A stretch of DNA of 15,462 nt from positions 1,076,829-1,092,290 of the forward strand of contig CP070642.1 of the NCBI GenBank assembly GCA_020354105.1, written 5' to 3'. Positions 1-8,059 of this stretch are shown in pieces (position 1 is the stretch's first letter; every line of letters begins with the position of its first letter). Under the pieces are notes generated by a model, which was not told where the DNA came from, did not search any database, and saw nothing but the letters and a program-made list of their open reading frames with translations. The stretch is from Chloroflexota bacterium (lineage in GTDB: Bacteria > Chloroflexota > Dehalococcoidia > GIF9 > UBA5629). The position numbers and the translations under genes are program-made.

Positions 1-732
1 GCCATTGGTGCCAGCATGACAAAGGTACGTGAAGCTGTGGACAGAACCTCCCGTTGGGCTGAGAAGTGTCGGAAATACCATCAAGTTCCTGCCCAGCTCC
101 TCTTTGGCATAGTCCAGGGAGGCACTTTCTCTGAGTTAAGACACCAATCAGCAGCCGATGTCGTCTCTCTAGATTTCCCAGGCTATGCCATAGGTGGCTT
201 AAGTATAGGCGAACCTAAAGAGACGACTTGGTCAATCGTTGATGAAACAGTACCTTCATTACCTCCGGAGAAACCACGCTATCTCATGGGCGTAGGCTCA
301 CCTGAAGACATCATAGAGGGAATAAGCAGGGGAATAGACATCTTCGACAGCGCTCTGCCTACCAGAGTGGCTCGAAACGGCGCGCTATTCACCACGCAGG
401 GGCGGATAAACATACGGAAAGCTGTTTACAGGACAAAGGAACAACCTGTTGATGCTGACTGCGATTGCTATACCTGCCGTACGTTTTCTGCTGCTTACCT
501 TAACCATCTGTTTAAGTGTGAGGAGCTACTAGCCTACAGGTTAGCCACCATCCACAATCTTAGTTTTGTCGCCAAGCTGATGCAGAGAATACAGAACTCC
601 ATTCAGCAGGGGACCTTTGCTAACTTAAAGGACGAATTTCTCAGTCAATATCAGGTTACCGATGAGGAAGTCAGGATTGCCCAGAAGCAAAAGTGGCTGA
701 ACTCACCGCGACGTCAAAAAGGTGTCTCTTAG
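1..732 (+). CDS. tgt: Queuine/archaeosine-type tRNA-guanine transglycosylase, C-terminal part (5' end outside window)
   Basis: Tgt swaps guanine 34 of GUN-anticodon tRNAs for the queuosine precursor preQ1 in the cytoplasm. The frame is open from base 1, so the gene begins before the window; the Met codon at base 16 is internal. Counting from that Met, the substrate-binding motif GIVQGG is at 31-36, GGLSIGEP at about 60-67, the catalytic aspartate is D111 in the family motif FDSALPTRVARNG, and the structural zinc site is C149-x-C151-x2-C154 with H180. The C-terminal end is complete and stops at TAG 730-732. The usual protein is about 370-390 residues, so roughly a third is missing here. It converges on the FAD oxidoreductase gene with only 18 bases between the stops. 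Its last 16 codons recur in degenerate form at 3379-3429. Identification is secure. Confidence 0.97.
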   Translation, partial: AIGASMTKVREAVDRTSRWAEKCRKYHQVPAQLLFGIVQGGTFSELRHQSAADVVSLDFPGYAIGGLSIGEPKETTWSIVDETVPSLPPEKPRYLMGVGSPEDIIEGISRGIDIFDSALPTRVARNGALFTTQGRINIRKAVYRTKEQPVDADCDCYTCRTFSAAYLNHLFKCEELLAYRLATIHNLSFVAKLMQRIQNSIQQGTFANLKDEFLSQYQVTDEEVRIAQKQKWLNSPRRQKGVS

Positions 733-750
733 CCTGAAAGACAAGCGCCA

Positions 751-2175
751 TCACTTTATGCTATTCAGGTATGCGTTTGCGGCATGGTAACCACACATGC
801 CGTGAACCCCGGCACCTGGCGGTGTCGATGAAGAACAGATAAAAACGCCCTTCAGCGGTGTTGAATAAGGCGATAGACTGCAGGTTGGCCGACAAAATAT
901 CTGCTTCAAACTCTGTGCTCCGCCTGTAATATCACCACCGACCAAGTTGGGGTTTTCTGCTTGCAATGCGGCTGGCGTAGACGTATGCCTGGCAAGTATC
1001 ACATCTCGGAACCCGGGAGCAAAGCGCTCAACCTGTGCTTCGATAGATTTTGTCATATCTTCGGAGCAACCGTTGGGAACATGACAGTATGCCCATGCTG
1101 TATGCTTTCCCTTCGGAGCGCGTGAAGGGTCGAATAAGCTTGGCTGGGCTAAAATTACGAAAGGCTTATCCGTAACTTGCCCTTTCCAGGCGGCGAGTTC
1201 CGATTCTGCAACCTCATCAAAGGTTCCGCCCAGGTGGACGGTGCCTGCTTTAGCGCACTCTCTGGCACTCCAGGGAATGGGAGCTGATAATGCCCAGTCG
1301 ATTTTGAAAATACCGGGTCCGTATTTATAGTTGCGTAATTTCTTTTGATATTTTGCCGGTAACGTGTCTTTGTAGACCTCCACAAGTGCAGTCGGGAAGG
1401 TATCAAAGAAAATAGCTTTTGACTTCGGCAGGTCTGCCTTGGACTTTACAAACTGTCCGGTCACTATTTTGCCGCCAAGGGTCTGCAAATACTCCGCAAG
1501 CGCACCTGTTATGGAGCCAGCACCTCTTCTGGGTACCGGCCATCCCACTGTATGACCCGCTATGCACAGTGCCAGGCCAAATACAGCAGATGGCACCGCA
1601 TTCAGAGGCAGGGCAGAATGAGCAGCAAGCCCGGCAAAAAAGCCTCTGGCCCTGTATTCCCTGAAAAAGCTCTCCGCAACACTTCTGGCTGAATAGAAAG
1701 CTCTCAGACCGAATATAGCTAAAGTCAATGGATGCCTGGGAAATCTCCTGGTGCCTAACAGATCAATGACAAGTTCATCCCAGTAGCCAATGTATGGTTC
1801 GATTAACTTGACATAACTGTTTGCATCTCCCCCAAGGCTTTCGGCCGTAGCCTCTATCGATGACTCAAGTACTGCCGCTGATCCATCGTCAAAGGGATGC
1901 GCCAGTGCTGCAGGAGTTTTAACCCACTCCAGTCCGAATTGCGATAGGGGCAGGGACAAAAAGAATGGTGACGCTAAACCTAGTGGATGAATTGCCGAGC
2001 CGGTATCATGGATGAATCCCGGTAGAGTCAACTCCGAGGAGCGCGCTCCTCCACCGATTGCTGTAGTACCCTCAAGAACTATCGGCTTCAGGCCCTTTTT
2101 TGCCAGCGTTATGGCTGCCGCCAGTCCATTCGGACCGGCACCTACAACCACTGCATCATGTTCAACTGATGTCAC
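751..2175 (-). CDS. FAD-dependent oxidoreductase of the phytoene dehydrogenase / PYROXD2-like family (COG1233)
   Basis: This 474-residue flavoprotein opens with a Rossmann dinucleotide-binding motif (VVGAGPNGLAAA, glycines at 12, 14 and 17, acidic E35 ending the second strand). The GGGARSSELTLPGF block at about 41-54 and a C-terminal SSTPPGAGVHGMCG block near 448-461, which closes over the FAD in this family, are both present. It resembles the wide COG1233 group that includes carotenoid desaturases and PYROXD2. There are no carotenoid genes nearby, so a pigment role is not supported and the substrate is unknown. The start is GTG at 2175; its GTGA overlaps the TGA of the upstream STAS gene, which implies translational coupling and one operon. 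It ends in TGA facing tgt. The family call is firm, the reaction is not. Confidence 0.88.
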   Translation of the reverse strand: MTSVEHDAVVVGAGPNGLAAAITLAKKGLKPIVLEGTTAIGGGARSSELTLPGFIHDTGSAIHPLGLASPFFLSLPLSQFGLEWVKTPAALAHPFDDGSAAVLESSIEATAESLGGDANSYVKLIEPYIGYWDELVIDLLGTRRFPRHPLTLAIFGLRAFYSARSVAESFFREYRARGFFAGLAAHSALPLNAVPSAVFGLALCIAGHTVGWPVPRRGAGSITGALAEYLQTLGGKIVTGQFVKSKADLPKSKAIFFDTFPTALVEVYKDTLPAKYQKKLRNYKYGPGIFKIDWALSAPIPWSARECAKAGTVHLGGTFDEVAESELAAWKGQVTDKPFVILAQPSLFDPSRAPKGKHTAWAYCHVPNGCSEDMTKSIEAQVERFAPGFRDVILARHTSTPAALQAENPNLVGGDITGGAQSLKQIFCRPTCSLSPYSTPLKGVFICSSSTPPGAGVHGMCGYHAANAYLNSIK

Positions 2176-3281
2176 GCTTTTCTTTTCTTGGCCTGCTTAC
2201 TATTCCTTCTCGGATTTAAGAGGCTATGGAGCATACTCAATATCTGGGCGTTTCGGAATACATTGAAAGAGTTAAATATGTGCAATGAAGTGTCCAGGCA
2301 CTGCATACTGAACTGAACTCTGGCAGAGCTGCCAGTGTACCTGGCAAAAGACTTAAGCACATGTGTCCATATCTGGCGCTGGAGATTTGAGCCCGCCATC
2401 CTGAAGGCAATCTCATAGACAAAGTCGCTCGCCCTTGCCAGCCCCTGTATCTGGAAAATAACACGTCTCTTTTCCTGCAACGCCTTGAAGGTTACCCAGC
2501 CTGCTTCAGGATGTCCCTCCGGGGTAATGAAAGTAAACGTATCCTTGCCCACGTAAAGCACCAGCACACCGGTCACCACCAAACCCCCTGGAGTATCTGC
2601 GTTAATAAGTATTATCTCACCCGGTTTGATTCCCTTCGCAGAGGGAAAGAACCTATTCTCGGGAGGTTGAAATTTGGGGAAATTAGACTTCATTATGCTA
2701 ACGAGCCTGGTGGGTTTTAATTTGGTGTTAGACAGGTCCAGTCGGTAGGTTTTCTCCCAGAGCTGACCGAATCCCTGTATCGGCCCTGCCGTACGGCGAC
2801 CGTCCACGTTTAGATTAATAGGGTCTCCTTTAAACTTGCCTGTTTTCAACCTTTTCACCGGGCTAGCCCAGCACTTGGCATCGATGGTTTTGGTACTACC
2901 TTTCGTGGTCAAGCGATTGCCTATGGTTTTAGCCGCTGCGCCGCCAATAAATCCAAGTGCTCTATTGAATTCAGCTTTGCTGGTGCAGACGTGGAAACCT
3001 CCGTCAAGACCAGTAACCGCAAATACATCCCTGTAAGTTTTACTCAAGCCAGTAGCCAGAAGCCTGGTACCCGTTCTCGTTGTGGCAGCATGCAGTTTAA
3101 CCAGTGCATTTATGCCGGTATTATCCAGCAGTGCCACGCCACTGAAATCCAGAATCAACGCCCTCTGTATGCCGTAGGCCGGGCTTACGGATATATCCAA
3201 AAGCTCTTTTTCATGTTCTGAGGTAAGTTTCCTGTCCAGAGTTATGATGGCAACCTGATTCCCCACGTCAATACGCTTCAT
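2172..3281 (-). CDS. STAS-domain protein with a DUF1990/SRPBCC-like C-terminal region
   Basis: The first ~115 residues look like a STAS (anti-anti-sigma-like) domain: hydrophobic strands, LDFSGVALLDNTGINAL at 44-60, then a helix. In SpoIIAA-type STAS proteins a phosphorylatable Ser follows the conserved Asp; here the position after D53 is Asn (N54) with Thr next, so classical switching by an anti-sigma kinase is doubtful. The region ~170-330 contains PGEIILINADTPGG and FITPEGHPEAGW followed by an amphipathic strand/helix pattern, which recalls the DUF1990 family (its members have a GHPE segment); this second call is tentative. The C-terminus is very basic (RRNSKQAKKRKA). The start is ATG with GGGAGG 5 bases upstream. 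A promoter is at 3335-3363, and the downstream FAD gene overlaps by 4 bases. The two products probably work together on a lipid-like or isoprenoid substrate, but that is a guess from DUF1990 and COG1233 company. Confidence 0.7.
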   Translation of the reverse strand: MKRIDVGNQVAIITLDRKLTSEHEKELLDISVSPAYGIQRALILDFSGVALLDNTGINALVKLHAATTRTGTRLLATGLSKTYRDVFAVTGLDGGFHVCTSKAEFNRALGFIGGAAAKTIGNRLTTKGSTKTIDAKCWASPVKRLKTGKFKGDPINLNVDGRRTAGPIQGFGQLWEKTYRLDLSNTKLKPTRLVSIMKSNFPKFQPPENRFFPSAKGIKPGEIILINADTPGGLVVTGVLVLYVGKDTFTFITPEGHPEAGWVTFKALQEKRRVIFQIQGLARASDFVYEIAFRMAGSNLQRQIWTHVLKSFARYTGSSARVQFSMQCLDTSLHIFNSFNVFRNAQILSMLHSLLNPRRNSKQAKKRKA

Positions 3282-3334
3282 ACTATCCTCCCTTCGATCA
3301 TCGTACGCAGAACGACTTCAGCAGGTTTTGTCTA

Positions 3335-3363
3335 ATTATACTTATTTCACTACGGCATTCCAA
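3335..3363 (-). promoter_or_regulatory. Sigma70-type promoter of the STAS/FAD operon
   Basis: On the minus strand a -35 TTGGAA (3358-3363) is followed after exactly 17 bases by a perfect -10 TATAAT (3335-3340). Transcription would start near 3328, leaving a leader of about 45 bases with a good ribosome binding site before the ATG at 3281. The -35 sits 16 bases from the tgt-like relic, so the promoter belongs to the same junction. Confidence 0.6.
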
Positions 3364-3378
3364 GCTACATCGCTCGCT

Positions 3379-3437
3379 CAGAAGCAGAAATGGCTGAACT
3401 TACCGCGACACCGCAATAACACTATTTAGCCTAAGAT
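3379..3437 (+). pseudogene. Degenerate copy of the tgt 3' end
   Basis: Read in frame from 3379, this stretch encodes QKQKWLNLPRHRNNTI and then TAG (3427-3429). The real tgt ends QKQKWLNSPRRQKGVS and TAG (682-732). Both have 16 codons from the same glutamine to the stop. The first 31 bases match at 28 positions and the ttagcct around the stop is also shared. Similarity fades upstream of the block: a preceding LA in place of IA remains, but no longer Tgt sequence does. It has no start and cannot be expressed as a protein. It looks like a leftover of a duplicated or displaced tgt end. Confidence 0.75.
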
Positions 3438-3511
3438 GTCTGGTAGCCCAAGTTGTTCAATAATTTGCCATTTTGTTGAGATAAATATTTACATATTCAA
3501 CTATTTATTTA

Positions 3512-3964
3512 TTACCTTGATTGACGTTTAGTTTTTAACAAGGCATCAATTTCATCAAGATGCAAATTACGGTGTATGGACCGGTCTAACGCGTGGATAT
3601 CTCCTGAGGCCTCCATCGCCTCTATCAGATCGGGCGAGGCTTCCTCCAGCTCACGATCGAGTGCCTCAGCTATTGTTATTGACAGGTTGGCTGCTTTTCT
3701 TGGGGGGATTGCCAATAATAATGGGACCAGCGCATCATTAATAATATCTGCATCAATAGGCGACGGCGTAATGCCTTCTTTCTTCCATTTCCGGACGAGG
3801 ACCAGCCGTCGCTCATCCCAGAATGCTAAGTGCGCCAGGGCAACCGCAACCGTCCATCCCTCGGCATTAAGAGTGAGCGTTAACTCCTCATCGGTTATTT
3901 TATCTACGAAGTTACGGAGTCTTTCCCGCCCCTTCGCATTCTCAGCAACAAATTGTCGAATCAT
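3512..3964 (-). CDS. DinB-fold protein (DinB_2-like putative metal-dependent enzyme)
   Basis: A 150-residue, mostly helical protein with the DinB/YfiT four-helix-bundle signature. The segment GWTVAVALAHLAFWDERR carries H45, and the C-terminal HRNLHLDEIDALL carries H131 and H135, which together make the His triad that binds a divalent metal in this fold. Family members include thiol-dependent transferases (bacillithiol or mycothiol linked) and many proteins of unknown role; no substrate can be named. The start is ATG with a strong GAAGGAGG 5 bases upstream. It is transcribed alone, away from the DUF1330 gene. Confidence 0.75.
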   Translation of the reverse strand: MIRQFVAENAKGRERLRNFVDKITDEELTLTLNAEGWTVAVALAHLAFWDERRLVLVRKWKKEGITPSPIDADIINDALVPLLLAIPPRKAANLSITIAEALDRELEEASPDLIEAMEASGDIHALDRSIHRNLHLDEIDALLKTKRQSR

Positions 3965-4111
3965 ATAACCTCCTTCATCCTGTGGAAAACATAATATCCG
4001 TGTGTGATCCTATAGAAGTGCTTATGGTAACAAAACGATAGAAGGTATATCAAGAAACAAGGCAAAATCTGTACCAAAATTAGCTACGATTTGCAAACTT
4101 TTGCAAGCAGT

Positions 4112-4205
4112 TGGTAGGCCGTACAGGATTCGAACCACAAGATCAATGATGTGTCGTCCTACATATCATCCGCCTACGGATGACTGTCTTAGCCTGTACC
4201 TGCCT
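4112..4205 (-). other. tRNA-like 3' end in a structured intergenic region (possible tRNA relic or small RNA)
   Basis: The 352-base gap 3965-4316 has no gene. On its minus strand there is a perfect T-loop consensus GGTTCGAATCC (4125-4135), followed at exactly the spacing of a tRNA (five T-stem bases, seven acceptor bases, a discriminator A) by an encoded CCA ending at 4112. The rest does not fold as a normal tRNA: the 5' T-stem (TGTGG) pairs with its partner at only two positions, and no clean 5' acceptor strand exists, the best candidate AGGCAGG near 4205 being mismatched. Other structure is present: a 7-bp hairpin TCATCCG-(4)-CGGATGA at 4166-4183, and GTACAGG (4121-4127) paired with CCTGTAC (4193-4199). 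It may be a decayed tRNA gene, an old integration site, or a non-tRNA structured RNA. Confidence 0.4.
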
Positions 4206-4227
4206 GGTGGGTCATCTATGGGCAGGT
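4198..4227. repeat. Inverted repeat ACCTGCC / GGCAGGT
   Basis: Perfect 7-bp arms (4198-4204 and 4221-4227) separated by 16 bases, about 30 bases before the -35 of the DUF1330 promoter. There is no T-run after it on the + strand, so a terminator is unlikely. It could be an operator or an arm of the neighbouring tRNA-like structure. Confidence 0.35.
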
Positions 4228-4258
4228 GATCCTTAAAAAATACTTGCACTGGATATTT

Positions 4259-4288
4259 TTGACAATCGTCAGGTCTGCACTCTAAGAT
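4259..4288 (+). promoter_or_regulatory. Putative promoter of the DUF1330 gene
   Basis: A perfect -35 TTGACA (4259-4264) is followed after 18 bases by TAAGAT (4283-4288), four of six matches to the -10 consensus. Transcription would start near 4295, about 22 bases before the ATG. Confidence 0.5.
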
Positions 4289-4316
4289 TGATTAAAAAAG
4301 CCCCACGGAGGTTGAA

Positions 4317-4613
4317 ATGCCAGTTCACGTTATAATTGATATTAAAGTGATAAATAAGGATATATACGGGGAGTATATACAGAAAGTGCCACCAACAGTA
4401 AAGAGGTTCGGTGGACGCTACCTTGCTCGGGGAGGAAAGATAACCATCCTATCGGGAGACTGGCATCCGGAAAGAGTGATTCTCTTAGAGTTTGATAATA
4501 TGGAGCAAGCAAGAAATTGGTTGACCTCTCGCGAATATGCTGAAGTGGCCCCTTTAAGAGAGAAGTCCACCATAACCAATGCTATTCTTATTGAAAGTGA
4601 CCCGTTACCCTAG
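4317..4613 (+). CDS. DUF1330 family protein (dimeric alpha-beta barrel)
   Basis: A 98-residue protein whose whole length fits DUF1330: an N-terminal strand (HVIIDIKVINKD), a YIQKVPPTVKRFGGRYLARGG segment, a WHPERVILLEFDNMEQARNWL strand-helix pair with the family's hydrophobic strand before the D-x-M-x-x-A helix, and REYAEVAPLREKSTITNAILIE. The family adopts a ferredoxin-like dimeric alpha-beta barrel; its biochemical role is not established. The start is ATG with CGGAGG 5 bases upstream and its own promoter. It converges on mfd with 39 bases between stops and no obvious terminator hairpin. Confidence 0.85.
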   Translation: MPVHVIIDIKVINKDIYGEYIQKVPPTVKRFGGRYLARGGKITILSGDWHPERVILLEFDNMEQARNWLTSREYAEVAPLREKSTITNAILIESDPLP

Positions 4614-4652
4614 ATTAGAAATTAAGTTGTCTCCAGCTACACCCATTGATAA

Positions 4653-7600
4653 CTACTGTTGGTTATTTTGAAGCGTCTCCTTGAGCATTTCCTGCCAACT
4701 ATTGCCTAATATCTTTATGTCAAGTTTTATATACTGGCTACCTATCTTAATGCCGGATTTAAAATCCTGTGCTAAAGGCAGCTTTTTTAAAATTCCGGCA
4801 CTGTTGAAATGCAAAACGATTTGTCGACCCTCTGTAGAAATGGACCCCACCATCGCGGCAGCAGCGAGCTGTTTAATTTTCACTATATAGAGTATATTTT
4901 TGACCGGCTGTGGCATCGGTCCAAATCTGTCTTCTATCTCTATCGCTATATCCTCTATTTCCTGAGATTGTTTCAGCACAGCCAAGCGCTGATAAAAACT
5001 CAGCCTTGTGCTTAAAGCTGGGATATATTCTTCCGGGATATAGGCGTCCAAAGGAAGAGCTATAGTTGGAACCGGATGTTGCGGCATTATTTCTTCTACG
5101 TTTCGCTCCTGTCTCAATTCCTCCACTGCCTCAGACAATAAACGGGAATAGAGGTCAAATCCCACAGCAGCTATATAACCGCTTTGTTCCACGCCCAGCA
5201 GATTGCCGGCCCCCCGAATCTCTAAGTCCTTCATAGCAACAGCAAAACCAGCACCCAGCTCTGCAGCCTCCGAGATAGTTTTAAGACGCTTCCGAGCCTC
5301 AGGAGTTAGTTGTTTACCTTTTTCAAAAAGAAAATAAGCATAGGCATCGTTGCTACCACGCCCAACACGACCCCGAAGTTGATAAAGCTGCGTTAATCCC
5401 AGCCTGTCCGCATGTTCAACAAGCAAGGTATTAACATTGGGTATATCGAGTCCAGATTCGATAATGGTCGTAGTAACTAGGATATCGCTCCTGTGATTAA
5501 CAAACTCCGTCATCACCTTTTCCAGCTCCTCTTCAGGCATTTGGCCATGGGCTACAGATATTCTAGCTTCTGGAACTAAACTGGCTAGCCTGCTGGCAAC
5601 CATAGCAATGCTGTGAACCCGGTTATGAACAAAAAACACCTGGCCATTCCGCTCCAGCTCACGCAGTACTGCCTCACGTATTATCCTTTCATCATAAGCG
5701 CCAACATAAGTCTTGATTGGCAGACGTTCCTCCGGTGGAGTTTCAATCGTACTCATGTCCCTAATCCCAGCCAGTGACATATGAAGAGTCCGAGGAATAG
5801 GCGTGGCGCTTAAGGTAAGAACGTCTATCTCCCTTCTCAGCTTTTTAAAGTGTTCTTTATGTACCACCCCAAAGCGCTGCTCTTCATCTATGATTATGAG
5901 CCCCAAGTCTTTAAACACGACGTCCTTTTGCAATAGACGGTGGGTGCCAATGCAGATATCCACTATGCCTGCTGCTAGGCCTCCAATTATGGCAGCCTGT
6001 TCTCTTTCGGTGCAGAAACGGCTCAACATCTCGACTCTTACTGGAAAAGCTTGCAGCCTCTCACGAAAAGTGACGAAATGTTGCTGTGCTAAAACCGTGG
6101 TCGGAACGAGCAAGGCTACCTGCCTACCATCCATCACCGACTTAAAGGCAGCCCGAAGAGCAACTTCAGTCTTACCATAACCTACATCTCCGCAAACAAG
6201 GCGATCCATCGGGATTGGCTTCTCCATATCATTCTTGACAGCTAGAACAGCCTCCAGTTGGTCAGGTGTTTCCATGTAAGGGAAAGATGACTCCAGTTCC
6301 CGCTGCCATAGCTTATCTGAAGAGAAAGCAAATCCAGGGATTATCTCCCGTGTCGCGTATAGCCCCAGAAGCTCACGGGCGATGTTGGCCACGGATTCCT
6401 TAATTCTCTGCTTGGTACGTGCCCATTCCTGAGTTCCCAATCTGCTCAAATTTGGCGTTTGGTCACTGGCACCAACATATCGACTGACACGGTCGACCTG
6501 GTCAGTAGGCACATAGAGCCTATCACCAGCAGCATATTCCAGGACGAGATACTCCCGTTCAATACCATTGGTGATTATCTTGTTCAATCCGGAGAATCTG
6601 GCAACACCATGTTCAATATGGACTACATAATCACCTGGTGCCAATTCGGAAACAAACCAGTGATGACGTATCGGCCTTTTTCTAATCAAACGCCGTCGTT
6701 TAACGAAACCAAAAATCTCATTGTCCGTAAAAAGAGTAAAGACACCTCTCATCCCCCAGCCTTCAGCCAGTGACCCTTGAACCAGAGTAACGGATTTCAA
6801 AGCTGGCACCTGCTCTATCCGTGAAACTGAATTAGCCATAATATTCTGCTCATTCAGCAGTTCGGCAAGACGACCTGTTTGCTGGCTAACTACGATGATA
6901 CGCCGGTCTTCCTGCAGCATCTCCTTAAGCCCTTTGCAGAAGGCTTCAAGTCTGCCTCCGTAGCTTGGTACTGGAGCTAAAGGTAACAGATAGGCATTAT
7001 CAGAGTGATCAGTGTTCCATGAATAAAACATTAAGCGTTGCCTAATTTTCCTTGTCTTCGCTTCAAATTCTGGCCAGGATATAACAGGCGGATCCGATGC
7101 TGGCCCACCCTGTTCCGACTTTGCCTGGCCAAGTTCTCCAACCTCTTTGTTCAGCTTATCTACAACAGTTCGCAGTTCATTTAGATCATCCGTAATCAAA
7201 AGCGCATTGTCAGGCAGGTAATCCAGAATGGTATCACTATTAGGACGCTGCCAGTTTTCTTTAGCCGGAGCTATAGTCACTGAAGCTACCAACTTTAATG
7301 AACGCTGTGTCTTCGGGTCAAAAAACCTGATGCTCTCCACCTGGTTACCAATGAACTCTACCCTGGCAGGTAATTCACACTCCGGAGAGAAAACATCCAA
7401 GATACCTCCTCGGCGGCTTATTGTCCCCGGTACTTCGACAATATTATCCAGTTCATATCCCATAGCCTGCCATCTTGCTACAAGCTGAAGCGGATCAATA
7501 CTCGTGCCGACACTTAAGACATGACAAGACGTAATGAACTCATCTCTAGACACAGTTTTGCTAACAGCGGCTAAAGCAGAACTTACAACTAAGGGGCTCC

Positions 7601-7970
7601 GCCTATTTGCCGATATATCACGGCAAAGGGTTAAGGCCGAAATAGTTCGCAACCTTTCGGCTCTCGCAAAAACATCAGGCGCCGAGTATTCACCAGCCAA
7701 AAAGTCAATCTCGGGGAAAAATTGAAGCAGGGTTGAACTGGGACACCAGGCCTGGAGTTCGTCATAAAATCTTTTGGCACTTTCAGGTTGAGCAACTACC
7801 GCCAAGATGGGTAAGTTTAGCCCCTGGTAAAGCGCAGCTATTATAAAAGGTCTTACAGCATCAGTTGCTACCAACTCAATGCCCTTTTCCTGCAACTTAG
7901 TAAGCTCACCTTTTAGCTGCCGGTAATCGGCAATCTGTTCGATTAAAGAAAGCAGACCAGACAAGTCCAT
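4653..7970 (-). CDS. mfd: Transcription-repair coupling factor Mfd
   Basis: Mfd pushes RNA polymerase stalled at DNA lesions off the template and recruits UvrA for nucleotide excision repair. At about 1105 residues it is full length. From the chosen start, the N-terminal UvrB-like module spans roughly 10-330, including the segment EVPGTISRRGGILDVFSP. The RNA polymerase interaction domain is at about 443-498 (APGDYVVHIEHGVARFSGL). The superfamily 2 translocase has Walker A GDVGYGKT at 594-601, DEEQ at 695-698, SATPIPRTL at 721-729 and motif VI QLRGRVGRG at 864-872. The translocation-in-repair motif with GAGNLLGVEQSG follows. A TTG codon at 7976 is in frame, but AGAGGTG ends only one base before it, whereas ATG at 7970 has 7-base spacing, so ATG is preferred. 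Its predicted promoter and a leader hairpin lie directly upstream. Confidence 0.97.
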   Translation of the reverse strand: MDLSGLLSLIEQIADYRQLKGELTKLQEKGIELVATDAVRPFIIAALYQGLNLPILAVVAQPESAKRFYDELQAWCPSSTLLQFFPEIDFLAGEYSAPDVFARAERLRTISALTLCRDISANRRSPLVVSSALAAVSKTVSRDEFITSCHVLSVGTSIDPLQLVARWQAMGYELDNIVEVPGTISRRGGILDVFSPECELPARVEFIGNQVESIRFFDPKTQRSLKLVASVTIAPAKENWQRPNSDTILDYLPDNALLITDDLNELRTVVDKLNKEVGELGQAKSEQGGPASDPPVISWPEFEAKTRKIRQRLMFYSWNTDHSDNAYLLPLAPVPSYGGRLEAFCKGLKEMLQEDRRIIVVSQQTGRLAELLNEQNIMANSVSRIEQVPALKSVTLVQGSLAEGWGMRGVFTLFTDNEIFGFVKRRRLIRKRPIRHHWFVSELAPGDYVVHIEHGVARFSGLNKIITNGIEREYLVLEYAAGDRLYVPTDQVDRVSRYVGASDQTPNLSRLGTQEWARTKQRIKESVANIARELLGLYATREIIPGFAFSSDKLWQRELESSFPYMETPDQLEAVLAVKNDMEKPIPMDRLVCGDVGYGKTEVALRAAFKSVMDGRQVALLVPTTVLAQQHFVTFRERLQAFPVRVEMLSRFCTEREQAAIIGGLAAGIVDICIGTHRLLQKDVVFKDLGLIIIDEEQRFGVVHKEHFKKLRREIDVLTLSATPIPRTLHMSLAGIRDMSTIETPPEERLPIKTYVGAYDERIIREAVLRELERNGQVFFVHNRVHSIAMVASRLASLVPEARISVAHGQMPEEELEKVMTEFVNHRSDILVTTTIIESGLDIPNVNTLLVEHADRLGLTQLYQLRGRVGRGSNDAYAYFLFEKGKQLTPEARKRLKTISEAAELGAGFAVAMKDLEIRGAGNLLGVEQSGYIAAVGFDLYSRLLSEAVEELRQERNVEEIMPQHPVPTIALPLDAYIPEEYIPALSTRLSFYQRLAVLKQSQEIEDIAIEIEDRFGPMPQPVKNILYIVKIKQLAAAAMVGSISTEGRQIVLHFNSAGILKKLPLAQDFKSGIKIGSQYIKLDIKILGNSWQEMLKETLQNNQQ

Positions 7971-7984
7971 TTCCAAACACCTCT

Positions 7985-8023
7985 AGGGCTAGCCGCAACC
8001 TCAAGGGGGTTCGGACTAGCCCT
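7985..8023 (-). promoter_or_regulatory. Leader hairpin at the 5' end of the mfd transcript
   Basis: On the minus strand AGGGCTAG (8016-8023) pairs perfectly with CTAGCCCT (7985-7992); inside, two more pairs (one T.G), a 2x2 mismatch and an AACC/GGTT stem continue to a 7-base loop. The 3' arm ends two bases before the GAGGTG ribosome binding site of mfd, and the predicted start of transcription falls at the hairpin's first bases. Either stability or translation control is plausible. It is not followed by a T-run on this strand. Confidence 0.5.
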
Positions 8024-8029
8024 GACTAG

Positions 8030-8059
8030 ATTTTAGCACACGCCTACTTAACCAAACAA
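8030..8059 (-). promoter_or_regulatory. Putative mfd promoter
   Basis: On the minus strand, -35 TTGTTT (8054-8059), an 18-base spacer and -10 TAAAAT (8030-8035; five of six matches). The start of transcription would be near 8023. No gene is seen between here and 8180. Confidence 0.45.

Noticed and set aside
733..770. Terminator between tgt and the FAD gene (CCTGAA / TTCAGG)
   Set aside because: Only six pairs around a 25-base loop, no T-run, and one arm lies inside the FAD gene.
4112..4205. A functional tRNA, including selenocysteine tRNA (length about 94 and a long hairpin were suggestive)
   Set aside because: Acceptor and T stems do not pair, and no anticodon stem with a TCA or other proper anticodon loop is visible.
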